In this document: one piece after another, positions 1 through 5,171 of the stretch
How the letters are laid out: each line of letters starts with the position of its first letter
How positions within the stretch are numbered: the first letter of the stretch is position 1
Assembly: GCA_031257955.1 (NCBI GenBank)
Contig: JAIRNQ010000197.1
Location: forward strand, 1-5,171
DNA from: Deltaproteobacteria bacterium
GTDB lineage: Bacteria; Desulfobacterota; Desulfarculia; Adiutricales; Adiutricaceae
Length of the DNA stretch: 5,171 nucleotides
Direction: 5' to 3'
Made by a program: the position numbers and the translations under genes
The notes under the pieces: model-generated
What the model was told of the DNA's origin: nothing
Databases searched by the model: none
What the model saw: only the letters and a program-made list of their open reading frames with translations

Positions 1-1
1 G

Positions 2-1885
2 CGGGAAGCCCGCGACTGCGTCGGCCGGGTGGGGGCCGACCCCAACCTGGCCCCGACCAAGACCCTGAGCCTGATCCCCGGCTTAAACCCCAAGCTGGCC
101 AAGGACATCGTCAATGACCGCCGAAAAAACGGCCCCTTCAAAAACCGTCTGGAACTGATGGGACGGGTTGATATGGGCGAAAAAAACTTCGCCCAAGCGG
201 CCGGATTTTTGCGGATCGCCGGCGGGGACAACCCCCTGGACCAAACGGGCCTGCGCCCTCTCCACTACGGCCTAGTCGATAAAATGGCCGCCGATCTGGG
301 CTTAAAGCCGGCGGATTTGATAGCCGACCCAGACCTAAGGCACAAACTATCGATCGAGGCCTACGCCGGCCAGGGGATAGACCCCGCGACCGTAGCCGAC
401 ATAATTCGCGAACTGGAACGGCCGAGCGGCGACCCCCGGGAGACCTTAGACGTAAAGACCCTGGCTAAAGAGTTCGATAGCTTCGGCCTTCTGAAACCGA
501 ACGATCCCGTCCGGGGCCTGGTCGTTCTCATCAGGCACTATGGCATTTTCGTGGACATCGGCGTCCACCATCCGGCCATGTGTCACCTGAGCAAAATGGC
601 CTCCACCTTCGTCAGGAAGCCTTCCGATATGGTGACCTTGGGCCAGAGGGTCATAGCCTGGGTCGAAAACGTGGACAAGGGCAAGATGAACGTGGCCCTG
701 ACCATGGTTAACCCCAACCACCCCAACTCTACCGGCAGGGCCGGAAGAGCCGGCCAGGCCGGACAACCCGGATCGGCCAAGACGGTCGGACACCAACCAA
801 TCCCCGACGACTTCGGTCCCAGCCAGGACATCTCTTACGAGGGCCGGGATCCCTCGGCCTTGGCCGACGAGCCGACTTGGTCCAAATACGTCACCCTGCG
901 CTACCAACAGTATTTTGACGAATTCAAAAGAGAGGCCGACGAGTATATGGAGCAAAGCCAGCTCAAATACGACAGAGGCGGCGGCCGGGACTTTGGCGCC
1001 AATCCTTATCGCCAGGGCGGCGGCCAACCGGGCGACCCCGCCCCGGTCTTCTACGACGAGGAAGGGATGATCGACGGCAACCGCTACCCCGTCAGCCCTG
1101 GCCCCGATTCCCGCTACCCCAACCCCAGCGGCTTCAACTACCGCTACCCCGACAGCCCTGGCCCCAATCTCCGAGACCCCAATTACCGCAATCCCAATTC
1201 CCGAGGTCCAAATTCCAGCGGCCCCAATTACCGCGATACCAATTCCCACGGCCCGGAAACCCACGCCGCCCGGACTTCCCAAGCGGGCCCGTCGGGAGGC
1301 CCCGATTTTTCGGACTTTCAATTCTTGGCTTTAGACCTTCAGGCTATGGGTCCCCAGTCCTTGGATTACCCCCTCCCGGCCGGCCCAAAAAAGGGCCAAG
1401 GCCTTTCCTTACTCCCGGCCCCGCCCGGGCCCAGGGGCCCAAAGGTACCCGGGGGCCAGAGATCTCCGGTCCACCGGGCTAATCCCGGGCCGAAAAACCG
1501 TCGGGGCCAGACACCGTCGCCGGAGAATCCCCTCTACGAAAAATATTTCGTTGACGACAAAAATCGCTTCTGGGACGTTCGTTACGAGTTCAATCCCTTC
1601 CCGCTGGACGAGGATTGGGCCTTTGGCCTGCCCAATCGCTACAGAATCGCCCCGGACGGGAACAAAAACTCCCCCAGCCGGCACCATGACCCCAGAAAGG
1701 ACCATAGGCTCACTGGCCTGGTCGAGCTACCGCCGGTTCCGGGAACGCCCCGGGCCGCTCACGAGGGCGGCCCAGCCGCCGCCAATGTCGGCCGGGACGA
1801 TCCGGGAGGCTGGAACGGGAAGGACGGCCCCAACCACCGCAAGTGGCGTCACGGGGCAAAAAAATACCGGGGTCGCCGCCAATGA
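2..1885 (+). CDS. tex: Tex-like transcription accessory / S1 RNA-binding protein, 5'-truncated, with long repetitive C-terminal tail
   Basis: The reading frame is open from base 2 and lacks its N-terminal part; the GTG at 29 lies inside the conserved domain (context DCVGRVGADPNLAP) and is not the true start. The visible 627 residues begin in the tandem helix-hairpin-helix region: IPGLNPKLAKDIV and NGPFKNRLEL at about 24-52, then the second hairpin with AAGFLRI and GDNPLD at about 56-80. A helical linker and an S1 OB-fold follow (about 164-238, with YGIFVDIGVHH and a CHLSK strand). This order matches the C-terminal end of Tex/YhgF, a cytoplasmic nucleic-acid-binding protein linked to transcription and RNA metabolism. 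Typical Tex proteins end soon after S1. This one continues for about 390 residues rich in Pro, Gly, Asn, Arg and Asp, with decapeptide repeats, and ends in a basic stretch (KWRHGAKKYRGRRQ). Family assignment is firm; the role of the tail is unknown. Confidence 0.92.
   Translation, partial: REARDCVGRVGADPNLAPTKTLSLIPGLNPKLAKDIVNDRRKNGPFKNRLELMGRVDMGEKNFAQAAGFLRIAGGDNPLDQTGLRPLHYGLVDKMAADLGLKPADLIADPDLRHKLSIEAYAGQGIDPATVADIIRELERPSGDPRETLDVKTLAKEFDSFGLLKPNDPVRGLVVLIRHYGIFVDIGVHHPAMCHLSKMASTFVRKPSDMVTLGQRVIAWVENVDKGKMNVALTMVNPNHPNSTGRAGRAGQAGQPGSAKTVGHQPIPDDFGPSQDISYEGRDPSALADEPTWSKYVTLRYQQYFDEFKREADEYMEQSQLKYDRGGGRDFGANPYRQGGGQPGDPAPVFYDEEGMIDGNRYPVSPGPDSRYPNPSGFNYRYPDSPGPNLRDPNYRNPNSRGPNSSGPNYRDTNSHGPETHAARTSQAGPSGGPDFSDFQFLALDLQAMGPQSLDYPLPAGPKKGQGLSLLPAPPGPRGPKVPGGQRSPVHRANPGPKNRRGQTPSPENPLYEKYFVDDKNRFWDVRYEFNPFPLDEDWAFGLPNRYRIAPDGNKNSPSRHHDPRKDHRLTGLVELPPVPGTPRAAHEGGPAAANVGRDDPGGWNGKDGPNHRKWRHGAKKYRGRRQ
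1082..1261 (+). repeat. Six tandem 30-bp (decapeptide) repeats in the tex tail
   Basis: Six consecutive ten-residue units lie in frame: RYPVSPGPDS, RYPNPSGFNY, RYPDSPGPNL, RDPNYRNPNS, RGPNSSGPNY and RDTNSHGPET. The consensus is roughly R-[YDG]-[PT]-x-x-x-[GN]-P-[NDE]-x. At DNA level ccgctacccc recurs at 1081, 1111 and 1141, so the period is exactly 30 bp, and units one and three are nearly identical over 30 bases. Because the units keep the frame and degrade gradually towards the 3' end, the array probably grew by in-frame duplication and then diverged. The encoded segment should be disordered or polyproline-like and carries one Arg per unit. Confidence 0.88.
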
Positions 1886-1914
1886 GGCTTCCCCGGTCGA
1901 ACGTAGCTTAAAAT

Positions 1915-1939
1915 GGCCTCTGGGGGCGTCCCAGAGGCC
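1915..1939 (-). terminator. Hairpin terminator between convergent genes
   Basis: GGCCTCTGGG (1915-1924) and CCCAGAGGCC (1930-1939) form a perfect 10-bp stem around the five-base loop GGCGT. Read on the minus strand, the stem is followed directly by ATTTTAA (complement of 1908-1914), giving a short U-rich tract as expected for intrinsic termination of the GltS-like gene, whose stop codon lies eight bases upstream of the stem. On the plus strand the stem is followed by CGGCGGTTT, so termination of tex from the same hairpin is possible but weaker. The position between two convergent stop codons supports the call. Confidence 0.8.
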
Positions 1940-1946
1940 CGGCGGT

Positions 1947-3587
1947 TTAGAATCTTTGCTTCAGGATGAGCCTGGCCTTCTCGTCGCCGATGTCGGTCAC
2001 GAAAGGCAGCCCCGTCTCCCGCTCGGTCTCGCGGTTGCAGGCGGCCACGTCGTCGCGGTCGATGGCCCCGACGGTGAACTTCCTGGCCCCGGCCATAAGC
2101 TGCTGCAATCCCGCGGTCAGCTTATCGATCATGCCCCACATGGCCACCGCCCCGAAGGGGATCTCTTTCATGGCCTCGGGCCCGATCTTGTTCCGCACGT
2201 CATACCAGCCGGCGAAGATCTCCTCGGCCTTGGTGCCCCGATCGCTGACGGTCTTGGGCAGGCTGTCCCAGTTGCCGTTGACCTTGGCTTTGTTGGCCGG
2301 CTTAAGGACGCCCTCGATGTTGGAGCCCAGAAAGCCCGGGATCATCAGGGCTCGGCCCATACAGATTAACTTAACGAAGGGGGCCCCCAAGGCCAAGCCC
2401 TTAAAGATGGCGCTGGAGCGGGCAAAGCCGCCGGCGAAAGACATGTCCACCACCCTTTGCCCCGAGGCCGCCAAAATGGAGGCGTATTCGTAAGCCTTTG
2501 AGTGGAGCAGGATGGGGGGAACGCCCCAGTGTTCCATCATGTCCCAAGGGCTCATGCCGGTGCCGCCGCCGGCCCCGTCGATGGTCAGCAAATCCAAACC
2601 GGCCTCGCTGGCCAGCCTGAGGGCCATGGCCAGAGCTTCCATGCCGTAAGCCCCGGTCTTAAGGGAGATCCGCCCAAAACCCAGCTCCCGAAGGCGTTTG
2701 ACGTTGGCCAGAAAATCCTCCCTAACCTCTTCCCAGGCGTTCAAATTGGTGTAACCCAGGCGGCTGTGGCGGGCGAAGCCGTGGATGGCCTTGTTTTGGA
2801 AGGCTTCCCTGACCTCGGGCTTGGAGCAGTCGGGATCGACCAGATAGCCGCGGGCCTTGAGGAAGTCGGCGTATTCCAGATCGTTTACCTGGATCTCGCC
2901 GCCGATGTTCTTGGCCCCCTGGCCCCACTTAAGCTCGATCATGACCTTGTCGCGATAACGTTCGGCGATGTACTCGGCCACGCCGTTGCGGGCGTCTTCG
3001 ACGTTAAGCTGGACTATGGCCACCCCGTGGCCGTCATAATATTTAAAATAACTGGCCAAGCGTCTATCCATCTCGGGGCTGGAGGCTATGCGGCCGTCCT
3101 TTATCTCCGATTTGCGGTCCACTCCAACGACGTTCTCGCCGATGACGATGGGGATGCCACAGATGGCGCAGCCGGCGGCCATGGCGTCCCAGTATTTGGC
3201 GGCTATGAAGGTCGAGCCCAGGGCCCCGGCCATAAAGGGGGCCTTACAGACGGTTTTTTCGGTCCGCCCGAAGCTCGTTTCCGCGGAAACCTCGGTAAAA
3301 AGGGCGTCGCCTTTTTTGGCCGAGGGCGGGGCGTCGTGGGCCCCGTAACAATAACCCATGACCCGCAAGGCGTTATAGGATACGCCCTCGGGGGCGATGT
3401 TGGAGGCCCCGGAGGTGGTGGTGCCGAAATCCCTGGGGTAGAGAAGCTCCCGCCCCTTGAGGCAGGAATACCAAACTTCGCAGCGGCCGGCGCAATCGGC
3501 CTGGCAAAGGGTGCAAAGGCCCGACTCGGCAGGGTTACCCCTATTGGTAATCCCCAAGGCGTCGTTGGATTTCTGGTAGCTGGTCAT
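1947..3587 (-). CDS. FMN-binding glutamate synthase family protein (stand-alone GltS-like oxidoreductase)
   Basis: This complete 546-residue protein resembles the FMN-binding synthase domain of glutamate synthase, without the glutamine amidotransferase or C-terminal GXGXG domains of full-length GltB. Recognisable elements are IELKWGQGAKNIGGEI (about 217-232), LKTGAYGMEALAMAL (309-323), the flavin/substrate-site loop LLTIDGAGGGTGMSP (333-347), and the phosphate-binding-like segment DMSFAGGFARSSAIFKGLAL (381-400). The N-terminus has a cysteine cluster C25-x2-C28-x3-C32-x3-C36-x5-C42, a possible Fe-S or metal site. Downstream of the FMN loop, where GltB has three cluster cysteines, only C409 is visible. 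The ATG at 3587 is supported by AGGAG nine bases upstream. The gene is monocistronic here, convergent with tex. Family membership is confident; the in vivo substrate and electron donor are not evident, so glutamate synthesis itself is unproven. Confidence 0.93.
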   Translation of the reverse strand: MTSYQKSNDALGITNRGNPAESGLCTLCQADCAGRCEVWYSCLKGRELLYPRDFGTTTSGASNIAPEGVSYNALRVMGYCYGAHDAPPSAKKGDALFTEVSAETSFGRTEKTVCKAPFMAGALGSTFIAAKYWDAMAAGCAICGIPIVIGENVVGVDRKSEIKDGRIASSPEMDRRLASYFKYYDGHGVAIVQLNVEDARNGVAEYIAERYRDKVMIELKWGQGAKNIGGEIQVNDLEYADFLKARGYLVDPDCSKPEVREAFQNKAIHGFARHSRLGYTNLNAWEEVREDFLANVKRLRELGFGRISLKTGAYGMEALAMALRLASEAGLDLLTIDGAGGGTGMSPWDMMEHWGVPPILLHSKAYEYASILAASGQRVVDMSFAGGFARSSAIFKGLALGAPFVKLICMGRALMIPGFLGSNIEGVLKPANKAKVNGNWDSLPKTVSDRGTKAEEIFAGWYDVRNKIGPEAMKEIPFGAVAMWGMIDKLTAGLQQLMAGARKFTVGAIDRDDVAACNRETERETGLPFVTDIGDEKARLILKQRF

Positions 3588-3596
3588 CTATAATCG

Positions 3597-3601
3597 CTCC
3601 T
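3597..3601 (-). promoter_or_regulatory. Ribosome binding site of the GltS-like gene
   Basis: On the minus strand AGGAG is followed by the nine-base spacer CGATTATAG and then ATG at 3587. This fixes the start codon. Just upstream on the same strand, GGCGG-TTCGG-CCGCC (complement of 3604-3618) can form a five-bp hairpin two bases from the AGGAG; whether it affects translation cannot be judged. Confidence 0.8.
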
Positions 3602-3609
3602 GTGGCGGC

Positions 3610-4004
3610 CGAACCGCCGGTCCCGCTCTGACGCGAGGCGTGGTTTGTCCCGGCCCCCGGCCGGGTTCTTCCGGCCACCTTGGCCGGTCTTGGCTACACA
3701 GCCCTACCCCGGGGCGCTCAACTCCCAGGGCGTTGGTTTTTCCGGCCCGCGGCCGGGTTCTCCCGGCCTCTGGGGCCGGGGTTGGTTATATGCGCGTGTC
3801 CCGGGGCGCTCATCCCCCGGGACGTCTAACTATCTTTCGTTTCCTGAAGCCTCCGGGCTCTCGCCGGCCCCTGGCCCCGTCCCCAATGGTGGGCAAGGCC
3901 CTTGCCTGCCCGCGCCGGGACAACCGTCCAGACGGGGCGCCCAAACTGGCCCAAACGTGGGAAAACCCTTTAAACGGCGTTTCCCGAACCGTCGGCGCGA
4001 GGCG
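3610..4004. repeat. Imperfect direct repeats bounding the G+C-rich intergenic block
   Basis: CGAACCGCCGG (3610-3620) plus CGCGAGGCG (3632-3640) on the left correspond to CGAACCGTCGG (3985-3995) immediately followed by CGCGAGGCG (3996-4004) on the right. That is 19 of 20 matching bases, the left copy being split by 11 extra bases. The 92-bp tandem units and a 15-bp palindrome GGCAAGG-C-CCTTGCC (3892-3906) lie between the copies. The right copy sits almost exactly where the sequence changes from G+C-rich to A+T-rich. The repeats may mark an old insertion or an expanded repeat cluster; chance similarity in G+C-rich DNA is possible. Confidence 0.4.
3641..3824. repeat. Two diverged 92-bp tandem repeats with conserved hairpins
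   Basis: Bases 3641-3732 and 3733-3824 align without gaps at 67 of 92 positions, including a fully identical ggggcgctca (3711-3720 and 3803-3812) and a near-identical ccgggttct core (3661 and 3753). Each unit has two dyads. The first is CCGGCCA/TGGCCGG (3671-3677 with 3681-3687) in unit one and CCCGGCC/GGCCGGG (3762-3768 with 3774-3780) in unit two. The second has an eight-base loop cgctcaNc: ccccgggg/tcccaggg (3707-3714 with 3723-3730, one mismatch and one G-U) in unit one and tcccgggg/ccccggga (3799-3806 with 3815-3822, perfect) in unit two. The array lies 54 bases upstream of the GltS-like start, so it could be its leader, a REP-like intergenic element or a structured RNA. Direction and function are unknown. 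Confidence 0.75.
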
Positions 4005-4479
4005 AGTTATCCAGGAAACGTTTTTAATAACATTATTTATGGACGATTTCAAGAATTTTTTTTATCTTAACCAGAAAATCTAACCCTTTAGGGCCTGACG
4101 GGACGCAGGCCGGCCAAAGACCGAATTAAAGTCTCCCATGGACAATAAAAACAATAGCCAAAACCACTGGCAACGCACTACATCATTGATATAAATCATT
4201 AAATACAATATATTAATGATTATAGCCCTTGTTATACGCCCAGGATTATTTTTTCCTGGATTGTAACGGCTTCTTTCCACTCACCAACCGCCCAGAGCCG
4301 GGTAACCGTTCGCGGCCAAGTCATACAGAACGGTACAATTGACTAACCCTTTGCCATAACCCAAATTTTCAGGCCTTGAATTTCCGGACCGGACAATTGT
4401 CTCCAACCTTCCGCTCCGCCATCTCGACAACTCCCTGACTCCCCGCCTTCATGACCAGACAGGCCAGACAGCCAGACTG
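4005..4479. other. A+T-rich intergenic segment with small inverted repeats and no convincing gene
   Basis: No coding frame here looks real. Composition drops sharply: 4181-4260 has 22 G/C bases in 80, unlike the G+C-rich DNA to the left. Inverted repeats seen are GGCCTG/CAGGCC (4092-4097 with 4106-4111), ATCATTAA/TTAATGAT (4195-4202 with 4213-4220), CCAGGA/TCCTGG (4240-4245 with 4254-4259), ACCGTTC/GAACGGT (4305-4311 with 4328-4334, extendable by two pairs past a bulge) and the perfect palindrome GACAATTGTC (4392-4401). An eight-T run lies at 4056-4063 without a strong stem before it. These may include protein-binding sites or decayed element ends; none is assigned. Confidence 0.5.
4455..4478. 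repeat. Triple CCAGACA/T direct repeat
   Basis: CCAGACA occurs at 4455-4461 and 4464-4470 and as CCAGACT at 4472-4478, with spacings of nine and eight bases between starts. It lies directly upstream of the weak promoter candidate of the divergent ATPase gene, where a regulator could bind. It could equally be simple short-range duplication. Confidence 0.45.
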
Positions 4480-4508
4480 TTGCCAAACGGCGATATTTGT
4501 GTCATATT
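4480..4508 (+). promoter_or_regulatory. Weak sigma-70-like promoter candidate for the AAA-ATPase-like gene
   Basis: TTGCCA (4480-4485, five of six to TTGACA) and CATATT (4503-4508, four of six to TATAAT) are separated by 17 bases. It lies in the A+T-richer DNA upstream of the ATPase gene and would give a leader of roughly 200 bases. The -10 match is poor, so this is a candidate only; no better pair was found close to the start codon. Confidence 0.25.
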
Positions 4509-4517
4509 TCTTTTTAG

Positions 4518-4571
4518 GATTCGCTAAGAGTTCCGCGCTTACAGGCGAGTTAGCGCTAGCCCAGCCGAATC
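4518..4571 (+). other. Possible folded leader segment upstream of the AAA-ATPase-like gene
   Basis: CGCTAA (4522-4527) pairs with TTAGCG (4550-4555), and GATT (4518-4521) can extend the stem by pairing with AATC (4568-4571) across a 12-base bulge. The alternative GATTCG/CGAATC pairing (4518-4523 with 4566-4571) competes with the inner stem for two bases. If the promoter candidate upstream is used, this would be in the 5' leader. It matches no riboswitch family I recognise. Confidence 0.25.
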
Positions 4572-4707
4572 GTTACCTACGGAGTTTCTATAAGAAAATT
4601 ATTACAGATCGTGGCTGAGTAATGGACGATATGATAAAATGGGTGAATTCTCCCTGGATAATCAGACCTTCGACGGTACCATTGCCCAAAACCTCCGCCG
4701 CGGGCCC

Positions 4708-4711
4708 GAGG
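4708..4711 (+). promoter_or_regulatory. Ribosome binding site choosing the ATG at 4720
   Basis: GAGG is followed by the eight-base spacer CCAATACC and then ATG at 4720. An in-frame ATG at 4639 has no comparable site in front of it and would add 27 residues ahead of the conserved start, so 4720 is preferred. Confidence 0.55.
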
Positions 4712-4719
4712 CCAATACC

Positions 4720-5171
4720 ATGAAAGAACTTCCCTTCGGAATGACGAAAATTTCGGAAATCATCGCCAATGATTGTATCTACGCCGATAAAACCCGGTAT
4801 CTTCGGGATTTGTTAAAATTGCCGAGACCATTTTTCTTATCCCGGCCCCGCCGCTTCGGCAAGACGCTTTTGGTAGACACCCTTGAGGCCATCCTGCGCG
4901 GCCAACGAGATATTTTTAAAGGACTCTGGATAGACGGCTCTGATTATGATTGGACTCCTAACCCGGTCATCCGCTTGAGCCTTAATGGGCTAACGACGGA
5001 AAGCCTGGAGACGGTTAAAAACGATTTGCTAGACGATCTCCACTCAATGGCTAAGTCAGAAAAATTGGCAGTGCGCGGCTCTACGCCATCCAGTCTTTTT
5101 AAAAGGCTCATCGAAGAACTTCACGCCAAGTACGGAAGAAATGTCGCCATCCTGATAGACGAGTACGACAA
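4720..5171 (+). CDS. AAA-ATPase-like protein (PF09820 type), 3' end beyond the window
   Basis: The first 150 codons are present. The protein opens with MKELPFGMTKISEII and IYADKT (20-25), the usual beginning of this family, where LP-x-G and Y-x-DKT are conserved. The nucleotide-binding loop is FFLSRPRRFGKTLL (38-51), a Walker-A-like motif with K48 and T49. The Walker B strand VAILIDEYD (142-150) ends at the window edge. Family members usually carry a C-terminal PD-(D/E)XK-nuclease-like domain (PF08011), which would lie outside the window. The biological role of the family is poorly known; copies are often numerous within one genome and scattered in accessory DNA. An in-frame ATG at 4639 is an alternative start; the 4720 ATG fits both the ribosome binding site and the family N-terminus. 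The gene diverges from the GltS-like gene across about 1.1 kb. Family assignment is confident; intactness cannot be judged. Confidence 0.9.
   Translation, partial: MKELPFGMTKISEIIANDCIYADKTRYLRDLLKLPRPFFLSRPRRFGKTLLVDTLEAILRGQRDIFKGLWIDGSDYDWTPNPVIRLSLNGLTTESLETVKNDLLDDLHSMAKSEKLAVRGSTPSSLFKRLIEELHAKYGRNVAILIDEYD

Noticed and set aside
446..1321. 291-codon minus-strand ORF opposite tex
   Set aside because: Its Gly/Val/Ala-rich translation is the antisense of the Tex S1 and repeat-tail coding sequence; G+C-rich codons leave few stops on the other strand. No domain or ribosome binding site is recognisable.
1551..2369. 272-codon plus-strand ORF spanning the tex end and the gene junction
   Set aside because: It overlaps tex in another frame and then runs antisense to the GltS-like gene, crossing the terminator hairpin; there is no family resemblance.
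2502..3593. 363-codon plus-strand ORF opposite the GltS-like gene
   Set aside because: It is a shadow of a strongly recognised gene on the other strand, low in complexity (Gly/Ala/Val) and without family motifs.
3640..4083. Overlapping plus-strand ORFs of about 140 codons in two frames across the tandem repeat
   Set aside because: Two frames are open together in G+C-rich repeat DNA, the translations are Pro/Gly/Arg-rich with no motif, they run into A+T-rich DNA, and neither has a ribosome binding site.
4219..4224. Perfect TATAAT on the minus strand
   Set aside because: No -35-like hexamer lies at 16-18 bases, the surroundings are A+T-rich enough for chance, and the nearest minus-strand gene starts over 600 bases away.
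4080..4280. 66-codon minus-strand ORF with hydrophobic stretches
   Set aside because: It starts at GTG with no properly spaced ribosome binding site. The hydrophobic runs follow from A+T-rich codons (Ile, Leu, Tyr, Asn), and inverted repeats interrupt it. A small membrane protein is not excluded but is unsupported.
4290..4350. Possible tRNA-like segment containing a GTTCG stretch
   Set aside because: No acceptor stem, D arm or anticodon arm can be drawn; only one hairpin (4302-4336) forms.

Overview
The window is high-GC bacterial DNA with one A+T-rich interval near its right end. It holds two well-preserved genes of broad bacterial families and the start of a third, plus about 1.1 kb without a convincing gene. 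The FMN-dependent GltS-like protein with an N-terminal cysteine cluster, next to a Tex-type factor and a PF09820-type ATPase, suggests an anaerobic bacterium, perhaps of the Desulfobacterota. That placement is inferred from protein style only; no rRNA or other marker is present.

Layout. (1) 2-1885, plus strand: the 3' part of a tex-like gene. It encodes the helix-hairpin-helix and S1 RNA-binding modules, followed by a roughly 390-residue low-complexity tail that contains six tandem decapeptide repeats. (2) 1886-1946: a short convergent junction with a perfect 10-bp hairpin terminator. (3) 1947-3587, minus strand: a complete 546-residue FMN-binding glutamate-synthase-family protein with a good ribosome binding site. 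(4) 3588-4719: intergenic. Its left part is G+C-rich and carries a 92-bp tandem duplication (67 of 92 positions identical without gaps) in which two hairpins recur, with an imperfect direct repeat near both edges of the block. Its right part is A+T-rich, with several small inverted repeats, a triple CCAGACA-type repeat and a weak promoter candidate. (5) 4720 to the window end, plus strand: the first 150 codons of a PF09820-type AAA-ATPase-like protein, cut off just after its Walker B motif.

The three genes do not form an operon: tex and the GltS-like gene converge, and the GltS-like and ATPase genes diverge across the long intergenic region. Nothing shows a shared pathway. The ATPase belongs to a family often scattered through accessory DNA, and its A+T-rich upstream region fits separate acquisition. 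No CRISPR array, tRNA, rRNA, transposase or recognisable defence cassette is visible. The most unusual features are the Tex tail and the structured tandem repeat upstream of the GltS-like gene.
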